From positions 2,055,001 through 2,119,000 of the forward strand of contig NC_010571.1 of assembly GCF_000019965.1 (NCBI RefSeq): a DNA stretch of 64,000 nucleotides, given 5' to 3'. A model generated the notes under the pieces. It made no database searches. It saw nothing but the letters and a program-made list of their open reading frames with translations, and was not told the DNA's origin. Position 1 is the first letter of the stretch. Every line of letters starts with the position of its first letter. The DNA comes from Opitutus terrae PB90-1. Its GTDB lineage: Bacteria; Verrucomicrobiota; Verrucomicrobiia; Opitutales; Opitutaceae. A program made the position numbers and the translations under genes. This document shows positions 43,822-51,125 of the stretch, piece after piece.

Positions 43822-44781
43822 ATGTTCGGGCTTTTCAAAAAATTCAAAGACGGGCTGGCGAAGACGGTCTCGACGATCGCTGCGAAGACACACGGCCTGT
43901 TCGGCGGCCGCAAGATCGATGCGGCGTCGCTCGAAGAGCTCGAGGAGGCGCTGTATGCCGCAGACTTCGGCGTGGAGACGACCGAGGAGATCCTCGCCGA
44001 GATCAAGGCCGCCTACGCGAAGGACAAGACGCTCCAGGGTCAGGCCGCGGCCGCGATTGGCGCGGCGGTGCTGAAACGCGTGCTGGCCGGCAGCGAGGGG
44101 GCGTTGGATGGAGCCGGGGCCGGTGGCCCCGGGCCGGGCTCAGCGAGCCCGGCTACATCAAAGGAGCCGATCGTGATCGCGATGATCGGCGTGAACGGCT
44201 CGGGCAAGACGACCACGGCGGCGAAACTCGGCTGGCGGCTGAAGGAGGACGGCAAGACCGTCACGCTCGCCGCATGTGACACGTTCCGGGCCGCGGCGGT
44301 CGAGCAGTTGAAGACGTGGGCGACCCGATTGGACCTCGAAATTGTGGCCAGTCACACCGGCGCGGATTCGGCGGCAGTGGCCTTCGACGCGTGGCAGGCC
44401 GCCAAGTCGCGCGGCCGCGATTACCTGATCGTCGACACCGCGGGCCGGCTGCACACGAAGCACAATTTGATGGAAGAGCTGGCGAAGATCCGCCGCGTCC
44501 TGCAAAAGAACGATCCCACGGCGCCGCAGCACCGCTGGCTCGTGGTCGACGGTTCGCTCGGTTCGAACTCGATCGAGCAGGCCAGGGCGTTCCACAAGAG
44601 CTTTGGACTGACGGGGCTCGTGGTGACCAAGCTCGACGGCACGAGCCGCGGCGGCGCGATCGTCGGCATCTATCGGCAACTAAAATTGCCGATCTACTTC
44701 CTCGGGCTCGGCGAACAGGCCGAGGACCTGCAGCCGTTCAGCGTGGAGAATTACGTGAACGCACTGTTCGGGCTCGACTAG
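43822..44781 (+). CDS. ftsY: Signal recognition particle receptor FtsY
   Basis: 319 residues. FtsY is the membrane-associated GTPase receptor of SRP. The short N-terminal extension (MFGLFKKFKDGLAKT) suits the minimal, NG-only type. The N domain (about 10-95) is followed by a 15-residue Gly/Pro/Ser/Ala insert (about 97-113), and then the G domain: GVNGSGKTT (about 122-130), DTFRAAAVEQL, VDTAGRLHT and TKLDGTSRGG. The insert is the translation of a palindromic repeat, also found in a WD40 gene at 48413-48463. It lies in the N-G linker and should be tolerated. A CGGGCT/AGCCCG hairpin spans the stop codon. Confidence 0.96.
   Translation: MFGLFKKFKDGLAKTVSTIAAKTHGLFGGRKIDAASLEELEEALYAADFGVETTEEILAEIKAAYAKDKTLQGQAAAAIGAAVLKRVLAGSEGALDGAGAGGPGPGSASPATSKEPIVIAMIGVNGSGKTTTAAKLGWRLKEDGKTVTLAACDTFRAAAVEQLKTWATRLDLEIVASHTGADSAAVAFDAWQAAKSRGRDYLIVDTAGRLHTKHNLMEELAKIRRVLQKNDPTAPQHRWLVVDGSLGSNSIEQARAFHKSFGLTGLVVTKLDGTSRGGAIVGIYRQLKLPIYFLGLGEQAEDLQPFSVENYVNALFGLD
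44111..44157. repeat. Palindromic repeat family B, in-frame copy in ftsY
   Basis: Two GC-rich hairpins in a row (GCCGGGGC...GCCCCGG and GCCGGGCT...AGCCCGGC) end in CTACA. Read in the ftsY frame the element gives GAGAGGPGPGSASPAT. The WD40 copy (reverse strand, 48413-48463) gives AGVADPGPGSASPAT, in the same frame relative to the element. Confidence 0.8.
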
Positions 44782-44851
44782 CCCGGATATTTCCTGGCGC
44801 AGCGGCGCTGCAACCGAACCAAACCCTTTCCACAGGAATCGATGGAAGCCC

Positions 44852-45547
44852 TCAGCGTTTCCGCCGCTGCAGGAGGGTGACGACCAGTAGGAGCGCGAAC
44901 GAGAGCACCAGCAGCATCGCGGCGAAGGCGTGGGCCGCGGCGTAATCGAGTTTCTGCACCTCATCGTAGAGCGCGATGCTGGCGACGCGGGTCACGCCGG
45001 GGATCGAGCCGCCGATCATCAGCACCACGCCGAACTCGCCCAAGGTGTGGGCGAAGCCCAGCGTGAGCCCGGCGGCGATGCCGCGCCACGCCAGCGGCAC
45101 GTGCACGCGCCACCACACGCGTGCGGGCGCGGCGCCGAGCGCGGTGCCCGCGTCGAGCAGTTCCCGCGGCACGCCGCGCAACGCCGCCTGGAACGGCTGC
45201 ACCGCGAATGGCAGGGAATAAAACACCGACGCGATCACGAGTCCGGTGAACGAAAACGCGAGCGGCGTGCCGAACGCCGCCTGCCACCAGCTGCCCGGCG
45301 GATGGTTCGGCGAAAAGCCCACCAGCAGATAGAAGCCGATGACGGTCGGCGGCAGCACCACGGGCAGCGTGACCAGCGTTTCCACCACCGGCGCGAGCCG
45401 CCACCGCGACGTGTTCAACCATTGCGCGAGCGGCAAACCGACAGTGCCGAGCACCAGCGTGGTGATCGCCGCGAGCCGCAACGTCAGCCCGAGCGATTGC
45501 CAGAGCGGCGCGGAGAGTCCGAGGAAGGTGGAGCCGGGATCAGTCAA
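44852..45547 (-). CDS. modB: Molybdate ABC transporter permease
   Basis: 231 residues with five membrane spans. The permease motif EAA-x3-G-x9-I-x-LP appears as ELLDAGTALGAAPARVWWRVHVPLAWRG, and LPVVLPPTVIGFYLL is typical of ModB. It starts 15 nt after the modA stop on the same strand, so modA-modB form an operon. No modC ATPase gene lies downstream; the next gene is ftsY on the other strand. Confidence 0.93.
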   Translation of the reverse strand: MTDPGSTFLGLSAPLWQSLGLTLRLAAITTLVLGTVGLPLAQWLNTSRWRLAPVVETLVTLPVVLPPTVIGFYLLVGFSPNHPPGSWWQAAFGTPLAFSFTGLVIASVFYSLPFAVQPFQAALRGVPRELLDAGTALGAAPARVWWRVHVPLAWRGIAAGLTLGFAHTLGEFGVVLMIGGSIPGVTRVASIALYDEVQKLDYAAAHAFAAMLLVLSFALLLVVTLLQRRKR

Positions 45548-45562
45548 CGCGCTCCACGCTGG

Positions 45563-46441
45563 TCATTGCCGGCCGAGCGTCCAATCCCGAACTTCGGCCC
45601 TTCCGCTCACCGGACGACGAGGCACCTCGTATCCGAATCGGCTCAACACCGCTTGCGCCGGCTCGCTTTGCAGGAACTGCAGGTAACGCGCCGCCGCCGG
45701 ATTCGCTGCGCCGCGGCGGGTGAGCACGGCGCCTTGCGCGAGGGGCGAATAGAGGTCGGGCGGCACCGCGAGCCAGCGGCCGCGCTCCTTGAGTCGCGGC
45801 GAGAGCACCAGCGAGAGCGCGACGAAGCCGAGGTCGGCGGAGCCGGTTTCGACGAACTGCGCGGTTTGGCTGACATTTTCGCCATACACCAGCTTCGGCG
45901 AAAGCTGCGACCAGAGTCCGGCGCGCTCGAGTGCGCTGCGGGCGGCGCGGCCGTAGGGCGCCGAATCGGTGTTCGCGATCGCGATCTTCTTCACCGCGTT
46001 CCAATCGAGGGTGGCGAACGAGTCGAGCGCCAGCGCCGGATTCAGCGTCCACACGACGAGCCGGCCCTGCGCAAACACGATCAGGCTGTCCGGCTTTGCG
46101 TGACCGGCGGCGAGCAACGCGCGCGGATACTCCAGATCCGCCGACAGGAACACGTCGTAGGGCGCACCGTGGGTGATTTGCGCGACCAAGCTGCCGGACG
46201 CGCCGGTGGAAACGGTCAGTTCGATGTCCGGCTCGGCCGCGCGAAATGCGCGGTGCAGCTCGTCGAGCGCGTAGACGAGATTGGCTGCAGCCGCGACGGC
46301 GACCCTGGGGTGTTCGGCCGCGGGCGCGGAGCCGGCCACCCACGCCAGTCCTGCGCCGGCGAACAGCAGTCGAAAAAAACGCGTGAAACAAAAACGGAGG
46401 CTTCCCACCGGGCCAAAAGTTCTGCACGGTCCACCATACAT
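45563..46441 (-). CDS. modA: Molybdate-binding periplasmic protein
   Basis: 292 residues with a signal peptide ending near residue 42 (GSAPAA). Substrate-binding motifs of the ModA family are clear: VAVAAAANLVYALDEL (first oxyanion-binding Ser position is Ala/Asn here), VSTGASGSLVAQITHGAPYDVFLSAD, ANTDSAPYGRAARSALE, and GENVSQTAQFVETGSADLGFV. ATG 46441 is used; the long open frame upstream overlaps the divergent gene and is not coding. Partner of the adjacent permease. Confidence 0.9.
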   Translation of the reverse strand: MYGGPCRTFGPVGSLRFCFTRFFRLLFAGAGLAWVAGSAPAAEHPRVAVAAAANLVYALDELHRAFRAAEPDIELTVSTGASGSLVAQITHGAPYDVFLSADLEYPRALLAAGHAKPDSLIVFAQGRLVVWTLNPALALDSFATLDWNAVKKIAIANTDSAPYGRAARSALERAGLWSQLSPKLVYGENVSQTAQFVETGSADLGFVALSLVLSPRLKERGRWLAVPPDLYSPLAQGAVLTRRGAANPAAARYLQFLQSEPAQAVLSRFGYEVPRRPVSGRAEVRDWTLGRQ

Positions 46442-46532
46442 TGCGCTTTTTCGGTTCGTTCCGCGCTGGAACGCACCGCTCGCGGCGGCCGCTGGCCGCC
46501 AGCCGGCGTGGAGACCGAAAAGCCTGTCGATC

Positions 46533-47714
46533 ATGGCGCGGATATTTCTGAAACAGTTTTCAACACGGGGCGTCACATGGCGCGTGAGTTCAAGCACTTT
46601 TCTCGGCCGCGGTCCGGCGCGGCTGCTGACGGCGCTGCTCTGCGGGCTGGTGGGCAGCTTCGCCGCGCGGCCGGCGGTCGCCTTTACCGAAGTGCGGGGG
46701 CCGTCGTTCGCCCAGAGTTCGCGCGTCCCGGCGACGGCGAATCCGCCGGCGGCCGCGGCGGAAAAACCCGCGCTCGACCAGCTGGTGTTCAAGGATGGCG
46801 ATCGCGTGCGCGGCAAGTTGGTCGAGCACGCCGGCAATGTACTGGTGTTTCAATCGGAGCGCTTCGGACTGCTGCGCGTGCCGACGAGTGAGGCCGAGGT
46901 GATTCTGGCGCAGCCGGTGGGGCCCGCGGTGGCGACGACGGCGACGCCGGACCAGGAAGCGGCGGTGGCCGAGCGTGTCGAGGAAGGGGAGGTCTCGGTG
47001 GAGCGCTGGCCGTTCTCGCCGCTCCAGATGGCCGCGGCGCTGAAGGAATTTTTCGGTTCCTGGCACGGTCGGTTCAGCGTGGCGACGGAGGTGCTCGAAG
47101 ACGCGCGCCAACACGGCAGCGCGACGGTCGAAGCCAAGCTGCAACGCAAGTGGAAGAACGACGAGGTGCAGCTCACCGGCCGCTACGACTACGCCTCGAC
47201 GAACGAAGTCGCCGCGACGGACATGGTCAAGGCCGACGGAGTGTGGCGGCATGATTTTCCGCGCAAGCTGTTTTCCGTTTATCGGCCCTCTGTCGAATGG
47301 AACCGGCAGTTCTACCGCGACGGGGCGCCCTCTGATTATGTGCTCATGCAGCAGGAAGTCGGTGCCGGCGTGAACCTGTTCAACACCGACACGCGCAAGT
47401 TGCGCGCGGGCGTGTCGGAAAACTTGTTCGACGTGTGGGTGACGCCCACGGACTTTCACACGTCGCACGCCGTCGAGTCCGTGTTTACGGAGATCGAGGC
47501 GAAGCTGCCCTGGCGCATCACGCTGACGGACCGCAGCGTGTGGTACTACTCGATCGCGTCACAGACCGACGGCTGGGAAAACCGTTTTGAGGTCAGCAAG
47601 AAACTCACGGAGACGCTGACGATCGCGGCGCGGCACGATATCCGCCGGAACAATCCGGACGAACGCGCCGCGGACTACGAGCGCCTGCGCGTGTTGTTCG
47701 GCGTGGACTTCTAA
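46533..47714 (+). CDS. Secreted DUF481-type outer-membrane beta-barrel protein
   Basis: 393 residues. A basic, hydrophobic N-terminus (LLTALLCGLVGSFAARPAVA) is followed by a short SH3-like strand set (LVFKDGDRVRGKLVEHAGNV), in which the KDGDRVxGxLV motif is typical of proteins linked to DUF481. A barrel of about twelve strands follows (KNDEVQLTGRYDYASTNEVA, KLRAGVSENLFDVWV, RITLTDRSVWYYS), ending in RLRVLFGVDF with terminal Phe. Divergent from modA with about 90 bp between starts. A GGTTTGC/GCAAACC hairpin (47715-47737) separates it from the convergent WD40 gene. Confidence 0.85.
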   Translation: MARIFLKQFSTRGVTWRVSSSTFLGRGPARLLTALLCGLVGSFAARPAVAFTEVRGPSFAQSSRVPATANPPAAAAEKPALDQLVFKDGDRVRGKLVEHAGNVLVFQSERFGLLRVPTSEAEVILAQPVGPAVATTATPDQEAAVAERVEEGEVSVERWPFSPLQMAAALKEFFGSWHGRFSVATEVLEDARQHGSATVEAKLQRKWKNDEVQLTGRYDYASTNEVAATDMVKADGVWRHDFPRKLFSVYRPSVEWNRQFYRDGAPSDYVLMQQEVGAGVNLFNTDTRKLRAGVSENLFDVWVTPTDFHTSHAVESVFTEIEAKLPWRITLTDRSVWYYSIASQTDGWENRFEVSKKLTETLTIAARHDIRRNNPDERAADYERLRVLFGVDF

Positions 47715-47737
47715 GGTTTGCGCCTCGGGGGCAAACC
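47715..47737. terminator. Possible bidirectional terminator hairpin
   Basis: GGTTTGC (47715-47721) pairs with GCAAACC (47731-47737) exactly between two convergent stop codons. There is no U-tract, so termination is only suggested by position. Confidence 0.4.
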
Positions 47738-48841
47738 TCACGCTTCGCTCTTCAGCACGTAGACCAGACCTTTCTGACTGCCGATTGCGAGCTGGGTGTC
47801 ATCGGGCGACCAGACGAGCTTCGTGGCCGCGGCGGGCATTCGTACCGTGGCGCGCAGCGGCTGCTTGCGCTCGGGACTCCAGAGCTGCACGACGCCGTCG
47901 GTGCTCGCGGACGCGAGCAGGCCGTGGGTGTTTTGAAATGCCACCGCGCAGATCGGAGCGTCGTGCGGGAACATCGACGGTTCGCGGCCCTCGGGCCCGG
48001 CGCCGCTGCAATCCCACACGCAGGCGTCGCGGCCGCCGGCCGTCGCCAGCCAGTGCGAAGTGCAGTCGAAGGAGAGGTGCTTCACCTTGCCCTCGTAGCC
48101 GCTCATGTGCAGCTCGACGTCTTCCTCCGGAATCCAGAGGTGCACTGAGGGATCCTGGTTGCCCGACACGAGCCATTTGTTGTCCGGCGACCAGACGAGC
48201 GCGTGGATGCCGTTGCCGTAGGGAAACTCCTTTTGCGCGACGAAATCGTCCGCATCCCACAGGCACACCCCGCCGAAATAGGCCACCGCGGCGCAACCGC
48301 CCGCCGGCTGCCAGGCCAGCGCCGAGATGGTTTTCGGCGCCGGCTTGAACGTGTGCGCGACCGAGCCGTCGGGGCGCAGCGCGAATAAACTTTTTCCGGC
48401 GGCGGCGAAGAGTGTAGCCGGGCTCGCTGAGCCCGGGCCGGGGTCAGCGACCCCGGCTACATCCGAACCGCGAGAAGAGACGCTTCCGCCGGACGGGCGC
48501 CAGCCAAGATGCTCGACCCATGCGCTGCCGAGTTCGGCGGTCGTGACGTGCTGACCGGCGGCGGCGTCCCAGAATTTCACTGCGCCGTCCTGGCCGCCGG
48601 TGGCAAGTACCAGCGGAGAGTCCAGAGCCGAGAGCTGAGAGCTGGACCGCGGCTGCCAGCCGAGGCAGTTGGTGCCGTCGGTGTGTCCCGGCAACTCGTG
48701 CTGTTTCGCGCCGTCCGCGGCAGCGTAGATCGACACCGGACCGGATGCGCTCGCCGCAGCGAGGCGGGTGCCGTCGGGCGACCAGGCAAGGTCGATGACG
48801 TAATCCTCGAGTTGAGCGGCCCAGTGTTTGGTGAGATTCAT
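47738..48841 (-). CDS. Cytoplasmic WD40 beta-propeller protein
   Basis: 367 residues, no signal peptide. About seven WD40 blades are seen, for example LAWSPDGTRLAAASASGPVSIY, GQDGAVKFWDAAAGQ, LVWSPDNKWLVSGNQDPSVHLW and AFQNTHGLLASASTDGVVQLW. A scaffold role is likely; in this family bacterial examples have been linked to GTPase/metal-chaperone neighbours, which are not seen here. Two segments look inserted: SSSQLSALDS (about residues 66-76), encoded by a family A repeat, and AGVADPGPGSASPAT (about 127-143), encoded by a family B palindrome. Start ATG 48841; an in-frame upstream ATG (MAEKVELHSRL) is possible. Confidence 0.88.
   Translation of the reverse strand: MNLTKHWAAQLEDYVIDLAWSPDGTRLAAASASGPVSIYAAADGAKQHELPGHTDGTNCLGWQPRSSSQLSALDSPLVLATGGQDGAVKFWDAAAGQHVTTAELGSAWVEHLGWRPSGGSVSSRGSDVAGVADPGPGSASPATLFAAAGKSLFALRPDGSVAHTFKPAPKTISALAWQPAGGCAAVAYFGGVCLWDADDFVAQKEFPYGNGIHALVWSPDNKWLVSGNQDPSVHLWIPEEDVELHMSGYEGKVKHLSFDCTSHWLATAGGRDACVWDCSGAGPEGREPSMFPHDAPICAVAFQNTHGLLASASTDGVVQLWSPERKQPLRATVRMPAAATKLVWSPDDTQLAIGSQKGLVYVLKSEA
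48413..48463. repeat. Palindromic repeat family B, in-frame copy in WD40 gene
   Basis: On the minus strand, GTAGCCGGGGTCGCTGACCC then CGGCCCGGGCTCAGCGAGCC and CGGCTACA. It matches the ftsY copy (44111-44157) at nearly every position over about 48 bp, including the last 20 bases exactly. It lies in an inter-blade loop of the propeller. Confidence 0.8.
48614..48645. repeat. Dispersed repeat family A, copy 4, inside WD40 gene
   Basis: GAGAGTCCAGAGCCGAGAGC then TGAGAGCTGGA, the same theme as the three intergenic copies. On the coding (minus) strand it reads SSSQLSALDS in a loop between blades. Confidence 0.65.
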
Positions 48842-48955
48842 GCGGGAGGTGTGCGCGGCGACAGCCTCGCTCAGAAGAGCACGATTCTCACCTCGGGCAA
48901 GCGCGCGGAGGCGGTGGGCGGACAGACGAGAGTGCAGCTCGACTTTTTCTGCCAT

Positions 48956-49006
48956 GGACGAGACGCCCATGCCACGTGTCACGGGTATCTCGCCCGTGGG
49001 TTGGCA
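48956..49006. repeat. Dispersed repeat with CGAGACGCCCATGCCAC, copy 2
   Basis: GACGAGACGCCCATGCCACG followed by a GGGTATCTCGCCCGTGGG mirror forms a long imperfect hairpin. The core CGAGACGCCCATGCCAC is shared with 12080-12105. It lies between the WD40 and cupin genes. Confidence 0.5.
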
Positions 49007-49031
49007 GCAAAATGAGATCGCCGGCAGCCGG

Positions 49032-49484
49032 CTACGACGCGGCAGCGAGCGGCGGCGTCGTCGCGGGCACCATGCCGTGGCGCAGCATGATCTCGGCGAG
49101 CCGCGCGCGGTCCGGCGGCCCACCGGCGTTCACGACCGCGGCGACCTCGTGAAAATACTCCGGCCCGAGCAGGCCGGGGCTGACGATCACGAGGACGCGT
49201 GTGGTTTCATTGCCGCGGTTGATGAAACTGTGTACGACGCCGCGCGGCACGAACAGCATCTCGCCGGGCGCGAGCGCGACCTCCTTGCCGGCGACGGTGA
49301 AATGACAGATGCCGGTGAGTCCGAACACGGTTTCATCGTAGCCGACGTGACTGTGCGGCGCCGGCACGTGCGCGCCCGGCGGGATCGTCGATTCGAATAC
49401 CGAGAAGCTGGCGTCGGTGTCGGCCGGGTGCCGGTGAAACCGGATTTCGAGCTGGCCGATTTTAATGGGCGTGGGCCGGCTCAT
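49032..49484 (-). CDS. Cupin domain protein
   Basis: 150 residues, a single cupin_2 barrel. Metal-binding motif 1 is HSHVGYDETVFGLTGICHF (His-x-His...Glu) and motif 2 PRGVVHSFINRGN (His). The substrate is unknown; this small class includes sugar isomerases, oxygenases and regulators. Its ATG overlaps the stop of the upstream PEP-CTERM gene by 4 bp (ATGA, 49481-49484), so the two are translated together, an unusual pairing of a cytoplasmic with an exported protein. Confidence 0.9.
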   Translation of the reverse strand: MSRPTPIKIGQLEIRFHRHPADTDASFSVFESTIPPGAHVPAPHSHVGYDETVFGLTGICHFTVAGKEVALAPGEMLFVPRGVVHSFINRGNETTRVLVIVSPGLLGPEYFHEVAAVVNAGGPPDRARLAEIMLRHGMVPATTPPLAAAS

Positions 49485-50236
49485 CGGGTGGTCCCTGCCG
49501 ATTTGAGCGTGCGTCCGCGCCGACGCCACGCGGCGAACCCGAGGGCGGCGGCGCCGGCGATGGCTGCGTAGGTCGAGGGCTCGGGCACCGCGGAGGTGGT
49601 GTAGGTGAAATTGTCGAAATAGGTGCTGCCGCCGGTAGCCTGCCACGCGCTCGGCCCGACGTAGAGCGGATTGGTAAAGTCGAACGTGTAAGCGTGGCTC
49701 AGCTGGTCGAAGCCGGGGCCGCTGAGCGTGGCGGTGAGCGTGGTGCTGCTCGCGGTGCGATCGGTCACACTGACGGTCAGCGTCGGGCTGAAGCCGGGGG
49801 TGCCGCTCAACGCGCTGATCAGATATCCGTCCTGATTGTTGAATTCGCTGGTGAATTCATAGCCGTTCCCCGTGTAGCTGAGCCGCGGCTCGAACAGGCG
49901 ATCGATGGCCGGATTGGTGTAGGCGGTGCTCGAAGCCCAGACCGCCAGCCCGCCGTTTTGGCCGGGGAGCACCGCCTGCACCATCAGGTCGATGGAAAAC
50001 GAGTCGCCCACGTTTGTCAGCGTCGCTTCCGTCCACGCGAAGGCGGAATAACTGTTGGCGGTCTCGGGCTGCGCCTGGCCGCCGACGACATTCCAACTCG
50101 TCGCACCGCTTTTCTGGGCGTAGCTCGTGGCGAATTGATTGGAGGAAAAATCGTCGAGCACGACCTGGGCGCGCACGAATGACGCCAGCAGCGGCAGGGC
50201 GAGCAGACCAAGGCAAAGCCGGGTGGAAAATTTCAT
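49481..50236 (-). CDS. PEP-CTERM surface protein
   Basis: 251 residues. A signal peptide (LCLGLLALPLLASFVRA) is followed by a jelly-roll-like beta domain (VVLDDFSSNQFATSYAQ...GSTYFDNFTYTT), then the PEP-CTERM sorting signal: VPEPSTYAAIAGAAALGF and the basic AAWRRRGR. Such signals are processed by an exosortase that is encoded elsewhere. The pattern suits a protein linked to exopolysaccharide or biofilm. ATG 50236 gives the signal peptide. Translationally coupled to the cupin gene. Confidence 0.9.
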   Translation of the reverse strand: MKFSTRLCLGLLALPLLASFVRAQVVLDDFSSNQFATSYAQKSGATSWNVVGGQAQPETANSYSAFAWTEATLTNVGDSFSIDLMVQAVLPGQNGGLAVWASSTAYTNPAIDRLFEPRLSYTGNGYEFTSEFNNQDGYLISALSGTPGFSPTLTVSVTDRTASSTTLTATLSGPGFDQLSHAYTFDFTNPLYVGPSAWQATGGSTYFDNFTYTTSAVPEPSTYAAIAGAAALGFAAWRRRGRTLKSAGTTR

Positions 50237-50453
50237 GGGTGTGAAGCGGGAATGCGGGAACGATGCGGTGGACAGCGTAGCCGAGAAGCAGACACGCCGC
50301 GTCGGGCTGAGCGGCTGAATTGTTTGTAGGAGCGGCGCCGACACGCATAGGACGGGGCGGGAGCTTGCCAGCGAGGGACCGGCTGTCCTAGCGCTGAGGT
50401 TGCCGGCGCGCAGAGCCCCCGCTCGTGCATCGGCGTTCCCGCTTCCGCTCGCC

Positions 50454-51125
50454 ATGCCCGCACGATCCCAATCCGTGCTTGTGGTCGACGATCATCCCGT
50501 CGTCGTGGCGGGGCTGCGGCTGCTGTTCGAGTCCGCGGCGGAGTTTCGCGTGGTCGGCGAGGCGAGGGACGCGTTCACCGCGCGACGGCTGACCGAGGAA
50601 CTGAGGCCCGACCTGATCGTGCTGGACCTCGTGTTGGGCGGACGCGATGGGCTCGAGTTGATCGAGGATCTGCTGGCGCTGCACGAGACGACCAAGGTGC
50701 TGGTATATTCGAGCCAGGACGAAGTGCAGTATGCGCGGCGGGCGCTGCGCGCGGGCGCGCGCGGCTACGTTTCCAAGACCGCGGGGCTCGACGCGGTGGG
50801 CGTTGCGTTGACCACCATCGCGCAGGGCGATGTCTATGTCAGCGCGACCGTGCAGCGTTCGCTGGTGCGCGACTACGCGGAAAGCGCGCGCGGCGTCGCG
50901 CCCGCGCCGATCGACGCGCTCTCGAATCGCGAGCTGCAGGTTTTTCGACTGCTCGGCACGGGCTTGGGTTCGGCAGACGTCGCGTCGGAGCTGCGCCTGA
51001 GCCTGAAGACAGTGAGCACGTATCGCGAGCGGCTGAAGAACAAGCTCGCGCTGGAGAACGCCCGGGAACTCGAGCGCGCGGCCGAAGCCTTCGTTCGCAC
51101 CGGCCGGCTCGCCGGCGGCACATGA
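50454..51125 (+). CDS. Response regulator, NarL/LuxR family
   Basis: 223 residues. Receiver domain with D12/D13, phosphoacceptor D58 in LIVLDLVLGG, Ser in VYSSQ and Lys in YVSKTAG; LuxR helix-turn-helix at about 155-210 (LSNRELQVFRLLGTGLGSAD, LKTVSTYRERLKNKL). The regulator precedes its kinase: the stop overlaps the kinase ATG by 4 bp (51122-51125). The start at 50454 is preferred over the longer frame from 50400. Divergent from the PEP-CTERM gene, with about 217 bp between starts. Confidence 0.93.
   Translation: MPARSQSVLVVDDHPVVVAGLRLLFESAAEFRVVGEARDAFTARRLTEELRPDLIVLDLVLGGRDGLELIEDLLALHETTKVLVYSSQDEVQYARRALRAGARGYVSKTAGLDAVGVALTTIAQGDVYVSATVQRSLVRDYAESARGVAPAPIDALSNRELQVFRLLGTGLGSADVASELRLSLKTVSTYRERLKNKLALENARELERAAEAFVRTGRLAGGT

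Noticed and set aside
44930-46891. 653-residue plus-strand frame over modA/modB
   Set aside because: Antisense to two clear molybdate transporter genes.
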